Assembly: GCA_024291935.2 (NCBI GenBank)
Contig: CM044314.1
Coordinates: forward strand, 22,356,001-22,420,000
From: Okapia johnstoni
Taxonomy: Eukaryota; Chordata; Mammalia; Artiodactyla; Giraffidae
Length of the DNA: 64,000 nucleotides
Direction: 5' to 3'
Made by a program: the position numbers and the translations under genes. This document shows positions 12,021 through 23,862 of the stretch, piece by piece. A model generated the notes under the pieces. It was not told where the DNA came from and made no database searches. It saw only the letters and a list, made by a program, of their open reading frames with translations. Each line of letters starts with the position of its first letter. Within the stretch, counting starts at the first letter, position 1.

Positions 12021-12509
12021 CAGTTGGCTGAATAATGGCTCCCCAAAGATGTTCACATTCCTAATACCCAGAGCCTGCCGTTGTGTTACATTACACAAGA
12101 GCTCCTCTAAAGATGAAATTGACTTAAGAATCTTAAGTTGGAGAGATTATCCTGGAATATCCAGATGAATCCAATGTCATCACCATGTTTCTTATCAGAG
12201 AGAAGCAGGAGGGTCAGAGGTGGAGCTGGAGAGAAAAGTTATAAGGATGGAAGCAGAGGCTGGAGCAATGTGATTTGATGATGGAGGAAGGACCATGAGC
12301 CAATGAATGCAGGGATCTCTGAAGCTGGAAAAGGCAAGGAAACAGGTATTCCCTTGGAGCCTTCAGAAGGAAGGCAGGCTGGTTTGCACCTTGAGGATAA
12401 CCCAGAGAAGTGGACTTAGGGCTTTGGACCTCCAGAATAATACATTCATGTTGTTTAAAGTCACATAGCTTGTGATAATTTGTTATAGCAGCAAGAGGAA
12501 CCTAAGATG
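12021..12509 (+). mobile_element. MaLR-like LTR remnant
   Basis: The diagnostic order is GGCTGAATAATGGCTCCCCA, GGAGATTATCCTGGAATATC, GAGGAAGGACCATGAGCCAA, GAAGCTGGAAAAGGCAAGGA, GACCTCCAGAATAATACATT and TTGTTATAGCAGCAAGAGGA. This is the layout of an old ERVL-MaLR solo LTR (MLT1 group). I cannot assign the subfamily. Confidence 0.65.
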
Positions 12510-13533
12510 CCTAGCACATCAGTTCTGCAATCATCTAATTGCATGGGTTGAACATTTAACTATGTGTTCTCATAGAATTCACCACTCTATGCCATCCTAA
12601 TACCCCTGTCCTTAGTTCATCTAGGCTGATTTTGATACTTGGCCAGATTAAGCATTTACATCCTTTCCCCAGTAGAAAGAGAGGATATTAGCTGATTTCC
12701 ATTGTTTGGAATGAGCATGAAATTAGAATCCAAAGTCACTTAACTACTTGGATATCTGCATGGTGGTCATAAAGTCTGGAAACAATGATGAAGTTATTTT
12801 TTATTATTTAAATCATAATATTTATTAATACTTTATTAATTATTTTCTCTATCTTGATAGAGATCTTCTAATTTTAGAATTTGGAAGACTGGTAATGTGA
12901 AAATTTCAAAGCTATACAAAATTTCATATCTACTGCTAATTTATTATAAAGATCATTTTCACTCCACAGAAAATTTTAAAACAATATTATGACGTAAATC
13001 TCAATATAATCTTTTAAACTTCCCTGAGAACAAATGATAACTTGTAAGACATAAAAAATTTATATGATGAAGAAATATGCGAAGAGGAAACTTTAAGTCA
13101 GTCTCCAATGTATAGAAGAGGGAAAACAACACAAAACAAAAACCCCAAACCTCTTCCTGCCTCAATATTAGAATTTTTTTCTTGGGCTAATATATTTAGT
13201 TTTAAGCAAATAAAAAATTGATTCTGGAAATGCACAATTTGTAAGTTTGACATTTGTCCATGGCACAAATAGATAATTTTGAATGAGTTTTGGGGGTGAA
13301 GGGGGGAGGTGATAGTCACCGGATGCAACCATTAGTTTATTTGGAATAAGCAAGACCAAGTTCACCTCTTTTTGGTATGTTTGTATTTTCATTCATTTAA
13401 ACAAACCATATCATTCACAGTAAAAAACTATATTGGTTAATATTGCTTTAATGGCTTGTTTTACATATAGAAGATTATTTTAACTGTAAAGTTAATCATT
13501 CAATCTTTTTTTTAGGATGACTTAACAGACATA
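12510..13533. other. AT-rich single-copy DNA
   Basis: It is distinctly AT-rich, especially 12790-13040 and 13380-13520. No element or exon is recognised. Short frames only. Confidence 0.5.
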
Positions 13534-13779
13534 GGGGTCCCAGGTGGCACTAGTGGTAAAAAATTGACCTGTCAATACAGGTGATGCAGGAGACATGGGT
13601 TCCATCCCTGGGTCAGGAAGATTCCCTGCAGTAGGAAATGGTAGTCCACTCCAGTATTCTTGCCTGGAAAATCCCATGGACAGAAAAGCCTGACAGGCTA
13701 CAGTTCATGGGGTCACGAAGAGTCAGATATGACTGAGAACGTATGCACACACCCACACATACACACACACACAGATGTA
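13534..13779 (+). repeat. Bov-tA SINE with CA-rich tail
   Basis: The head GGGGTCCCAGGTGGCACTAG is followed by the tRNA part, which has a partial internal duplication (TCAATACAGGTGATGCAGGAG). The BovA body then leads to a tail that has expanded into (CA)n at about 13746-13773. The tail is the likely source of the microsatellite. Confidence 0.92.
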
Positions 13780-13848
13780 GAATTGCTATTCAAAAGTATA
13801 TGCATGTTTAAAAATATACACCCATTTAAAATCTTAATAAATACTGTT

Positions 13849-14517
13849 ACTAAGGTCATGGCGTCTGATCCCATCATTTCATGGAAAATAGATGGACAAA
13901 AAGTGGAAATGGTGGCAGATTTTATTTTCTTGGGCTCCAAAATCACTTTGGATGGTGACTGCAGCCATGAAATTAAAAGATGCTTGCTCCTTGGAAGAAA
14001 AGCTATGACCAACCAAGATAGCATATTAAAAAACAGAGACATCACTTTGCTGACAAACTTCCATATAGTCAAAGCTATGGTTTTTCCAGTAGTCATGTGC
14101 AGATGTGAAAGTTGGACTGTAAAGAAAGCTGAGTGCCAAAGAATGGATGCTTTTGAATTGTGGTGCTGAAGAAGACTCCTGAGACTCCATTGTACTGCAA
14201 GGAGATCAAACCAGTCAATCCTAAAGGAAATCAACCCTCAATATTCATTGGAAGGACTGATGCTGAAGTTGAACCTCCAATACTTCGCTCATCTGATGCT
14301 AAGAGTTGATTCACTGGAAAAGACCCTGATGCTAGGAAATATTGAGGGCAGGAGGAGAAGGGGGCAACAGAGGATGAGATGGTTGGATGGAATCACTGAC
14401 TCGATGGACATGAGTTTGAGCAAACTTGGGCAGATAGTGAAACGGAAGCCTGGCAGGCTGCAGTCCATGGGGACGCAAAGATTTGGACATGACTTAGCAA
14501 CTGAACAACAACAACAA
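13849..14517 (+). mobile_element. BovB LINE 3' part (CAA tail)
   Basis: 5'-truncated at the segment encoding the region after the RT catalytic block (ATGGCGTCTGATCCCATCAT). It reads on as KITLDGDCSHEIKRCLLLGR and ends CAACAACAACAA. One stop at 14167-14169 (TGCTGA where the family has TGGAGA) breaks the frame. It is a dead copy. Confidence 0.92.
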
Positions 14518-14687
14518 TGAGTATCTGAGCATGTATGAGTGTATGTGAGTGTATGTGAATGTGTGTGTTTAAAATGTACTGGTTGGTTGTCAGTTTCACC
14601 CTAAGGGTATTCCTTCTATGACAGTTGAGATCACTTGTCTCTTTTCCATGGCTGCTCCTCAACCCCTGGGCCCTGACATAGGGCATT

Positions 14688-14906
14688 GAGTGCTCAGTTG
14701 CTCAGTTGTGTCTGACTCTTTGCGACCCCATGGACTGTAGCCCACTAGGCTCCTCTGTCCGTGGGATTCTCCAGGCGACAATACTGAAGTGGATTGCCAT
14801 GCCCTCCTCCAGGTGATCTTCCGACCCAGGGATCGAACCTATGTCTCTTATTTCTCCTTCAATGGCAGGCAGATTCTTTTACCACCAGCAGCCATGTGGG
14901 AAGCCC
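14688..14906 (-). repeat. Bov-tA SINE
   Basis: Antisense copy: the plus strand runs from the tail (GCTCAGTTGTGTCTGACTCT) through the body (CTGTCCGTGGGATTCTCCAG) to the reverse complement of the head (GTGGGAAGCCC). The copy lies 170 bp after the BovB end. Confidence 0.93.
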
Positions 14907-15320
14907 AAAGGAACAAATTATACTGTGGGATGCATGACCCAGTGGACAGGAGGGAAGCCTCTACTCAGAGGCCAGTGTGAACTATTTGCTTTCTCTGTTT
15001 TTCAGGCTGTTTTGGTACCTTCTCATTAGAAGGCTTCCCTCCTTGCATCTGCACTCATGAGGCTCCCCTAGTGGTTCTGGATGGTCACCTCTGGGCTCTG
15101 CACCCACCCAGACCTGCTCCCTTGGGTGTGCTCTTCAGGAGGCTTGGTTGTGTTCCTTTCCCGCACCCCCCCCCCCCCTGCCCAGCCCACATCCCCCACT
15201 CACAGTGCTTTCATAGCGGACAACACATGCCCCCCTGGAGGACCAGGTGGCTGCACTGTGAAATCATAAGTTATTACAATCTAAGCAATTAGGGTTTTCC
15301 ATAGGACCACATGCTAATTG
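14907..15320. other. Single-copy DNA with a poly-C run
   Basis: No element is recognised. A run of about 14 C lies at 15165-15178. Confidence 0.5.
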
Positions 15321-15950
15321 AGGTTAGAGACAATGTGTGTCTCATTTGCTGCTGTACCCTTAGAGGACAGCCCAGTTCCTTTCTATCCTTCTATCCTTGA
15401 TTGTCAATAAATACCTGTTGAGTATACTAATGCATATATATGGAATTTGAAAGATGGTAACGGTAACCCTATATGCGAGACAGAATAAGAGACACAGATG
15501 CATAGAACAGTCTTATGGACTCTGAGGGAGAAGTAGGGTGGGACATTCTGGGACAATAGCATTGAAACATGTATATTGTCATTTGTGAAACAGAACACCA
15601 TTCCATGTTCTATGCATGGGACGGGTGCTCAGGGCTAGGGCATTGGGATGGCCCAGAGGGATGGGATGGGGAGGGGGGGGTGGGGGGGGGTTCAGGATGG
15701 GGAGCATGTGTGGACCCATGGCTGATTCATGTCAATGTATGGCAAAAACTACTACAATATTGTAAAGTAATTAGCCACCAACTAAAAGAAATAAAAAAAA
15801 ATGTAACTGTAAATAAAGGCATGACATATATAAACAAAAAATAAAATAAAATAAAATAAAAAATAAATAAAAAATAAACTTCTGCCTCTAAAAATAAATA
15901 AATAAATAAATAAATACCTGTTGAGTGAATACAATATTATAAGTGCTGAG
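15321..15950 (+). repeat. L2/MIR 3' end split by L1
   Basis: Host sequence on both sides of the L1 insertion (15321-15406 and 15927-15950) reads as the classic L2-type 3' end: GAGACAATGTGTGTCTCATT, CTGCTGTACCC, then CAATAAATACCTGTTGAGTGAAT. It is interrupted by the L1 at 15424-15908. Confidence 0.5.
15424..15908 (+). mobile_element. L1 3'-UTR insertion with extra 3' flank
   Basis: A 5'-truncated L1 begins at ATACTAATGCATATATATGG, the same site in the 3' UTR as about 19520 on the other strand. The UTR runs to an A-rich end at about 15800, with G-rich 15667-15690. About 110 bp of non-L1, A-broken sequence follows (TGTAACTGTAAATAAAGGCA, CTTCTGCCTCT). The whole unit is flanked by an 18-bp duplication, AATAAATACCTGTTGAGT, at 15406-15423 and 15909-15926. 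Confidence 0.85.
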
Positions 15951-16059
15951 AAATATGACTTTTTTCTATGCACAGTTTTTTGAATAGAGGGTCTCCATCA
16001 AATTGAGGACAAGATGTGTGCATATGCAATGTATATGTGTATAGTTATTGATACACTGA

Positions 16060-16280
16060 GGGCTTCCCTGGTGGCTCAGATGGTAAGAATCCACCTGCAG
16101 TGCAGGAGACCTGGGTTCGATCCCTGAATTGGGAAGATCCCCTGGAGCAGGGCATGGCAACCCACTCCAGTATTCTTGCCTGAAGAATTTCCATGGACAG
16201 AGGAGCCTGGTGGACTACAGTCCATGGGGACACAGAGAGTCAGACACAACTGAGTGACTCAGCACATACACACACACACT
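16060..16280 (+). repeat. Bov-tA SINE
   Basis: Full-length copy: GGGCTTCCCTGGTGGCTCAG head, GCAGTGCAGGAGACCTGGGT, BovA body, and a GACTGAGTGACT tail running into (CA)n at about 16264-16279. Confidence 0.94.
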
Positions 16281-17108
16281 GATTGAATATGCAGTGATAT
16301 ATTGAGTATGCAAACAGACAATGGCCAGATCACATCTGGCAACAGAATTCTGACTCAGAATTTCCATAGTAACCAGTCCAGGACTGTCAAAACTTAGTCG
16401 ATGACCACTGGCTTCCCTTTTTCTTGTCCTGTTTCTGACACTGGACCAACCAGAGAAAGCAAAATGTGCTCCCTAACCAATCAGATGGGATGCCTCCTTG
16501 TTGGCCCATCTCCCACTTCCCCAGGCCCACCACCTTCACTCAGCACACTTAACATCTTCTCTTCTTGTTCTCTATGAAGGTTTGAGTCTCTGGTAAAGGA
16601 AAGGAATGGGGGTTGATTCCCTGGCTACAGCAAGGTTTGAATAATTGCATTTGGTCCTTCTCATTTGGGTGGACTTCATTTATTTTATACACACAGACAC
16701 ATACATTTTGGGCATTGGTTTTAATGATAACTTACAAAGGTTAATAGAGGCATATCAAGAATGACCCAGATGTCCATCACACAGATATTCACTGTGACTT
16801 CTTTATCTGCATTTGCACATTGAGTCGTGGCATTTGTCTCACTAAGTAAAGGCCAAAGGCCAGGGAAGTGAATAGCTGACAAGAATTTAGCAAGAAGAGT
16901 GGTGGGGAATGGATTCTGCACATGGCACATGCTGAGGTGGGAATAACTAGATCAGAGGCCGCTGTCCAAGGGTTGAGACTGGGTCTACTTCCCCATCTCT
17001 GGCAGGTGGTCAAGGTAGAGGAAGTTCAAGATGGGCAGGGCAGGGTCCCTAAACCACTGTATGGAGGAGGTCTACCTGCCCATTGAAACAACCATTTTTG
17101 ATTTTGAG
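16281..17108. other. Single-copy DNA
   Basis: No repeat assigned. AACCAATCAGATGGGATG (about 16477-16494) contains a CCAAT box-like motif, but no transcription start context is visible. It could be an unrecognised LTR. Confidence 0.4.
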
Positions 17109-17428
17109 AACAAACCAGTCAATCCTAAAGGAAATCAACCCTGAATATTCACTGGAAGGACTGAGGCTGAAGCTGAAACTCCAATACTCTGGTCATCTGA
17201 TGTGAACAGTCAACTCATTGGAAAGGACCATGATGCTGGGAAAGATTGGGGGCAAGAGAAGTGGGTGACAGAGGATGAGATGGTTGGATGGTTGGATGCC
17301 ATCACTGAGTCAATGGACATGAACTTGGGCAAACTCTGGGAGATGGTGAGGGACAGGGGAGCCTGGTATGCTTCAGTCCATAGGGTTACAAAAAGTCAGA
17401 CACAATTTGGTGACTGGACAACAACAAA
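17109..17428 (+). mobile_element. BovB LINE 3' end (CAA tail)
   Basis: This is the last ~320 bp of BovB, from AACCAGTCAATCCTAAAGGA through GGATGGTTGGATGCCATCAC to a GACAACAACAAAA tail. GGTTGGAT is duplicated in tandem at 17283-17298. It encodes only the C-terminal shoulder of the ORF. Confidence 0.9.
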
Positions 17429-17503
17429 ATAAACTTTAATTGCATCTGACTAAGCCATGAGATTTTGGGGCTTGTTACAGAAACTTGCATTGCCTAAATG
17501 AAT

Positions 17504-17708
17504 GCGTGTGTGCTCAGTTGCTTAGTCAGGTCTGACTCTTTGAAACCCGCCAGGCTCCTCTGCCCATAGAATTTTCCAGGTAAGAATACAGGAATGAGTT
17601 GTCATTTCATTTTCAGGGAATCTTCCTGATCCAAGGATCAACCTGCATCTCTTGCATCTCCTGCATTAGCAGGAGGGTTCTTTACAACTGTGCCACCTGG
17701 GAAGCCCC
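17504..17708 (-). repeat. Bov-tA SINE
   Basis: Antisense copy: tail GTGCTCAGTTGCTTAGTCAG, body with a deletion around the GGACTGTAGCC segment, and head complement CCACCTGGGAAGCCCC. Confidence 0.92.
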
Positions 17709-17839
17709 ACCTACATGGCTACCTTCCCCCAAACACAAAGAAATTAAGACACACAGCAGCAGAGAGCACCAAGTGCTACAAAGACCTCTGTGAGCTGGGG
17801 AGTGGCTAGCCATGTGGGTGTTACTGTCACCTCTTCTAG

Positions 17840-18115
17840 GAGGTAGCCTGAAGCTGACACAAATTTGAGGGGAGACTTCCAGGTAGAGACTTGGGCTGGA
17901 ATAAGATTTTGAGGTCTGAGGTGCCTAGAGTTTGAGAAGTAGAAAGAGGCCAGGGTTATGCAGCATTAGCCAAAGTGGACAGAGCAGTACCTAATGATGA
18001 TGGAGTAGTTGGCAGTGGTCAGAGTATGGGGGCTGGGTAGAAGGAAGAAGAGAGTGGATTTTATTCCAAGGGCACAGTGGGAATCCTACAGCCTGCTGTA
18101 GGGCAGCGTTCTTTT
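17840..18115 (-). repeat. L2 LINE fragment, antisense
   Basis: The plus strand resembles the L2 reverse complement. ACTTCCAGGTAGAGACTTGG, TTTTGAGGTCTGAGGTGCCT and AGAGTGGATTTTATTCCAAG fall in the family's order. Diverged. Confidence 0.5.
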
Positions 18116-18204
18116 TGTTTTTAGTTTTTCAGGAAAAGAAAACTGTTTATTTTGGTAGTGTCCTTATGACAGTAATTACTGCACCTTTTCAGAAAAAGGG
18201 TTAT

Positions 18205-18860
18205 CCATTTAACAAACAGTTATTGCCTGCCTACTCATATGGCTAAACAATGCATTCATTTACTTCTTATTCAGACAACATGTATTGATTGCTTACTGTA
18301 CTCTGTGCTAATGTCATGGGGTAGATATTCAGGGGTGAACAAAAGAGTCTCCCTCCGTGAAGCTGATAGCCTAATGAGAGACAAACTTTCGGTAAATGTC
18401 CCCAAGTAAACTGAGAATGACATCTTCAATGGGTGCCATGAAGGAAAAGAACATGGAGTGTTGGGAGCCAATACTAGGGAGACCTTCTTCAGATGGGGGG
18501 ATAGAGAAATCAGGAAAGCTGAGTGCTGAAGGGTGAATCATGAAGCCTGGGGATGGGGAGGAGCTCCTGCCAGGGGGAACCGCATTGGTGAAGACCCTGA
18601 GGTGGGACCGAGCTTTATGTTTCTAAGGAACTAGAAGATGGTGGAAGGCAGAGAGCCAGGGAGAAGGTGGGCAGGGCCAGATCCCATGGGGCTCCCACAG
18701 GAAGAGAACTGCAGGGCAGTGTTCTGTTTACACATGTGAGGGATGGCTTAGGTGTGCGTGGACAGTGGAGCAGACAGAGCAGTGGTCCAGCCTAAGGATG
18801 GCAGAAGATGGACGTGGAGATGTATTTTGAAAAGGGAGCTGTTGGGACTTGCCTAGTATT
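18205..18860 (-). repeat. L2 LINE fragment, antisense
   Basis: It starts with the reverse complement of the L2 3' end (CATGTATTGATTGCTTACTG and GATATTCAGGGGTGAACAAA). It continues through GGTGAAGACCCTGAGGTGGG to GACGTGGAGATGTATTTTGA. It is a separate copy from 17840-18115, because the 3' end appears again here. Confidence 0.7.
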
Positions 18861-19102
18861 AAATGAGGGCAGAGATGAATCAACAGCCCCACCTAGATCA
18901 CTGACTGAAGACCTAAGACAGAAGTGTTTGCAGAGAGACTGAGCCTGGGCTTGGAAGAATGGGCCATCCTGAGCCAGCAAACCAAGCCTAGGAGTTATTA
19001 ATATCCTCAAAACAGCATTGTTATGGGAGAGACATCCCCTGTATTTGTTTCATTCAAATTAAAATCCAGAAATATTATCTATAAAATAAGCCCTGAGGAG
19101 AC
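18861..19102. other. Single-copy DNA
   Basis: Short stretch between L2 and L1. Nothing recognised. Confidence 0.5.
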
Positions 19103-19115
19103 AACCTCCTGTTTT

Positions 19116-21431
19116 TTTTTTTTTTTTTTTTTTTTTTAATTATTATTTTTTTTTTATTTTAGTTGGGGGCTAATTACTTTACAATATTGTAGTAGTTTTT
19201 GCCATACATCGACATGAATCAGCCATGGATTCACATGTGCTCCCCCTCCCAAACCCTCCTCCCACCTCCCTCCCCCTCCCATCCCTCAGTGTCATCCCAA
19301 CGCTCCATCCCTGAGCATCCGTCTCATGCATAGAACATGGAATGGTGTTCTGCATCACATATGACAATATACATGTTTCAATGTTATTGTCCCAGAACGT
19401 CCAACCCTCACCTTCTCCCTCAGAGTCCACAGGACTGTTCTATGCATCTGTGTCTCTTATTCTGTCTCACATATAGGGTTACCATTACCATCTTTCAAAT
19501 TCCATATACATGCATTAGTATACTGTATTGGTGCTTTTCTTTCTGGCTCACTTCACTCTGTATAATGGGCTCCAGTTTCATCCATCTCAATAGAACGGAT
19601 TCAAAATGTATTCTTTTTAATGGCTGAGTAATATTCCATTGTGTATATGTACCACAGCTTCCTTATCCATTCGTCTGCCGATGGACATCTAGGTTGCTTC
19701 CATGTCCTGGCTATTGTAAACAGTGCTGCGATGAACATTGGGGTACACGCGTCTCTTTCAATTCTGGTTTCCTCGGTGTATATGCCTAGCAGTGGGATTG
19801 CTGGGTCATATGGCAGTTCTATTCCCAGTTTTTTAAGGAATCTCCACACTGTTCTCCATAGTGGCTGTACTAGTTTGCATTCCCACCAACAGTGTAAGAG
19901 GGTTCCCTTTTCTCCACACCCTCTCCAGCATTTATTGCTTGTAGACTTTTGGATAGCGGCCATTCTGACTGGTGTGTAATGGTACCTCATTGTGGTTTTG
20001 ATTTGCATTTCTCTAATAATGAGTGATGTTGAGCATCTTTTCATGTGTTTGTTAGCCATCTGTATGTCTTCTTTGGAGAAATGTCTGTTTAGTTCTTTGG
20101 CCCATTTTTTGATTGGGTCGTTTATTTTTCTGGAATTCAGCTGCAGGAGTTGCTTGTATATTTTTGAGATTAATTGTTTGTCTGTTGCTTCGTTTGCTAT
20201 TATTTTCTCCCATTCTGAAGGCTGTCTTTTCACCTTGCTTATAGTTTCCTTTGTTGTGCAAAAGCTTTTAATTTTGATTAGGTCCCATTTGTTTATTTTT
20301 GCTTTTATTTCCAATATTCTGGGGGGTGGGTCATAGAGGATCCTGCTGTGATTTATGTCGGAGAGTGTTTTGCCTATGTTTTCCTCTAGGAGTTTTATAG
20401 TTTCTGGTCTTACATTTAGATCTTTAATCCATTTTGAGTTTATTTTTGTGTATGGTGTTAGGAAGTGTTCTAGTTTCATTCTTTTACAAGTGGTTGACCA
20501 GTTTTCCCAGCACACCACTTGTTAAAGAGATTGTCTTTTCTCCATTGTATACTCTTGCCTCCTTTGTCGAAGATAAGGTGCCCATAGGTGCGTGGGTTTA
20601 TCTCTGGGCTTTCTATTTTGTTCCATTGATCTATATTTCTATCCTTGTGCCAGTACCACACTGTCTTGATGACTGTGGCTTTGTAGTAGAGCTTGAAGTC
20701 AGGCAGGTTGATTCCTCCAGTTCCATTCTTCTTTCTCAAGATTGCTTTGGCTATTCGAGGTTTCTTATACTTCCATACAAATTGTGAAATGATTTGTTCT
20801 AGTTCTGTGAAAAATATCATTGGTAGTTTGATAGGGATTGCATTGAATCTGTAGATTGCTTTGGGTAGTATACTCATTTTCACTATATTAATTCTTCCAA
20901 TCCATGAACACGGTATATTTCTCCATCTGTTTGTGTCCTCTTTGATTTCTTTCATCAGTGTTTTATAGTTTTCTATATATAAGTCTTTTGTTTCTTTAGG
21001 TAGAAATATTCCTAAGTATTTTATTCTTTTTGTTGCAATGGTGAATGGTATTGTTTCCTTAATTTCTCTTTCTGTTTTCTCATTATTGGTGTATAGGAAT
21101 GCAAGGGATTTCTGTGTGTTAATTTTGTATCCTGCAACATTACTATATTCATTGATTAGCTCTAGTAGTTTTCTGGTAGAATCTTTAGGGTTTTCTATGT
21201 AGAGGATCATGTCATCTGCAAACAGTGAGAGTTTTACTTCTTCTTTTCCTATCTGTATTCCTTTTATTTCTTTTTCCGCTCTGATTGCTGTGGCCAAAAC
21301 TTCCAGAACTATGTTGAATAGTAGTGGTGAAAGTGGGCATCCTTGCCTTGTTCCTGACTTTAGGGGAAATGCTTTCAGTTTTTCACCATTGAGGATAATG
21401 TTTGCTGTGGGTTTGTCATATATAGCTTTTA
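19116..21431 (-). mobile_element. Young 5'-truncated L1 (ORF2 3' half)
   Basis: This is a LINE-1 copy of about 2.3 kb. On the minus strand the open frame starts at the truncation point inside the reverse transcriptase ([12 protein letters not shown] motif near 21330) and contains the catalytic FADD block (LFADDMILY, about 21200-21230). It is broken once near 20511-20514 by what looks like an extra CA dinucleotide. It continues in the next frame to the C-terminal Cys-rich region ([17 protein letters not shown], around 19900) and stops at 19601. The UTR and a long poly-A tail (poly-T at 19112-19160 on plus) follow. The flanking duplication AACCTCCTGTTTT lies at 19103-19115 and 21432-21444. The target TTTT/AA matches the known L1 endonuclease preference. 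Confidence 0.96.
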
Positions 21432-21444
21432 AACCTCCTGTTTT

Positions 21445-23215
21445 AAGCCCAATACTGGCAACTTAGTTTCTGCAAAATGACATCACTTGTCACATTACAT
21501 TAATGTGACCTATTTGTATTTTATTGAGTCTGCAGTTTTATAGTAAAAGATTTGAAAATTATTTTGTTTTATAGCTATATAAAAGCTGAAAATCTCATGA
21601 AGTGTATACCTAAATGTATACATATTTAATTCACATTACAATAAGAATAATAAAGTCCAGACAGGAGATCCATGATAAATTTTTTTCTTTTAAAGGGAAA
21701 GTTGTTTTGGTCAGGTTTGGAAAACACTGCTTGGATAACCTGCTGAAAAATGCTGTGTGAGTCTGCGGTGGGTACACAAAGATGGCCAAGTTGGTCTCTG
21801 TATATGGAAGGAGGGGATCCTGCTAAGTGACATGCTCGTCACCTGCCCTGTCTCCATGGGGACATCTCCACGTGTGCATCACACTTGTAGGATAGTGGTT
21901 CTCCTGGGAAAGAGCTGTGACTCCCGCACTGTCTGCACGTGACTGTCCATCATCGGGGAAGATGATTTACAGAATGCCAAGGTCTAGATACTAAACCTAT
22001 GGATACAGATTTAACACATTGGGTTCCAGCCTGGGCATTGGTGGATTGGAAACTTAACCAGGTGATGGGAATGCACAGTCAGGCTAGAATGCAGAACCAT
22101 CTGGAACTGTGATCTGGTTGGTAAACCCATCTCATCAATGCTAGTCAGATGCTTTGGGAAAGATGGGCAGATGATGTGAAAGTCAACAGATAGCTACCTA
22201 TTGGAACAGGAGGAATGCTGGACAACCCCTGGAAATAACGTCATAAAACAGAGACCTCAGTCTTCCCACAGCATGTGCTTTGACTGAGGAATAGGAAAGG
22301 GAAAGTGAAATATAAGAAATTATAGAACAGACAGGAAATAGGAAATTCACCTTCCTGGCTTTGAACAGATATATTTTTATTAAATCTACTGATCTAGCAG
22401 GCACCTCAGAATGAAGTGTATTTCTGAGAAGACAGCAAAGCAATTGGGCAGATGTTGTCTCTGTATGCCTGGAGCCAGACTGTCCACAGCAGGGAGTGAT
22501 GGGGTGGGTCTGAGCTGCCCTGGGGCTGGTCCAGGCGTTTTTGTGACCAGTATCTCCAGCCTCTTCATGCATCTGGTGTAGGCTGGAAGCTGTGTTGTCC
22601 AGAACTTCTCTCTGATTTCACGTCTTTGTGGAAACAAATGTTAACTTCTCGTTCCTGTGTCTTGCTCACACTTTCACCGCTGTGCTTCTCGTGGTTTTCT
22701 GAACACATCTACTTATGTTCTCCCCGCTTTGTAGACTTGGAGAAGGGTGGTCCTCAGTCCATCAGACTCCTCTCTGGTCCCTTAACACTTACTTCATTTC
22801 TTTTTTATAGTTGGCACCAACACACCAAACCAACTCAAGATTTCATTTTTCCCTAGAGATCTCCTACTTTTATTTCCATTTTTCCATGTTACAGTCATTA
22901 GTATGGGTGGTGGTTGACCCTTCTAGAGGCTAGTAATGACGACTGTCCATTGTTGGAGGCCATTAGGAAGCTGGAAGTTGTGTGGAGCTTGGGTGGGACT
23001 TGTCCTGGAACTAGACACGGCAGCTGTAGGTGAAATTGGGGGTGGTGATAAAAAGTGACTCAGAGATTTTAAAGCTGATTTCTTTATCTCATACTTTCTA
23101 CTTGAGCATCTATCACACAAATGCCTTGGAAGAGGCCATCCTCAGACTCTTGAAGTGAGGTGAGAGGACAAGCAGCTGATGGCCCCACAGGACATACTGA
23201 ATCATAACTCTTGAC
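21445..23215. other. Single-copy DNA
   Basis: No element is firmly recognised. 21530-21700 is AT-rich and could be an old transposon relic. The longest frame (22198-22572, minus, 124 codons) has no known domain. Confidence 0.5.
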
Positions 23216-23275
23216 TTTCCACAAGCTCTCTAGGGGATCAGATGCACACTAAAGTTTGAGAACAATTGACCTAGG
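23216..23275 (+). repeat. Short hAT-type MER 3' end
   Basis: GATGCACACTAAAGTTTGAGAACAATTGACCTAGG resembles the terminal part of small non-autonomous hAT (MER20/MER5-type) elements, whose end reads as a CACTTTGAGAACCACTG-like motif. Very short, so tentative. Confidence 0.35.
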
Positions 23276-23309
23276 ATTACTTCCATTTTTATCATTCTAT
23301 CCTTTGCAT

Positions 23310-23450
23310 TTAATCTTTGAATGCATATTTATTAAGCTTCCACACAGCAGAAGCATTATGCTAGGCACTAGAGAGACAAATTCCTTGACTTTGAAAATTT
23401 CACAGTCTTGGCAGGGTGACAAATACACTGACTCTTGTGAGGAGTCAGGG
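23310..23450 (-). repeat. L2/MIR-type fragment, antisense
   Basis: TATTTATTAAGCTTCCACAC, ATTATGCTAGGCACTAGAGA and TTTCACAGTCTTGGCAGGG follow the reverse complement of the L2 3' region (tttattgagc..., gctaggcact..., cagtctagtgg). Confidence 0.55.
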
Positions 23451-23817
23451 CTGTGAATGTGGACTGTTGGTACAGGTGAAACAAAGGGAAAGGAAGTACA
23501 CATCTCAGGGAGCAACATGATGGGGATGTACAGCCATTTTTTCCCCCATAAAATTCCAGCAGCTCAGCAAAGTGGTTCCCATTGCCTTGTTTCATAGCTC
23601 ACCACTTTGATGTAGGGGCCATGTAGCCATCTGTAGAGGAGGGGACATCTGAGCAGAGTTTTGGAGTGTCTGGCATGAAGTAAGTGAGAAAAGATGTTAG
23701 ATACTACTCTTTTATCTAGCATTTCATCAAGTGTGGGCAATACCAACATAGTCTCAAGGCTCTATTTCTTGAAAACTTTAGTGGCAACTCACATATCAAT
23801 GGCAGCCTGTACTACAT
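23451..23817. other. Single-copy DNA
   Basis: Nothing recognised. Confidence 0.45.
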
Positions 23818-23862
23818 TATTTTTCAAAGTTGTCTGGTTAAGCATCACCTAGGGCACTAGTT

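Noticed and set aside
9826..17428. CRISPR-like or satellite array from repeated similar blocks
   Set aside because: The similar blocks are dispersed BovB and Bov-tA copies with irregular spacing and orientation.
19601..21297. Two long minus frames (305 and 273 codons) as genes
   Set aside because: They are halves of one L1 ORF2 remnant separated by a frameshift, flanked by a target duplication.
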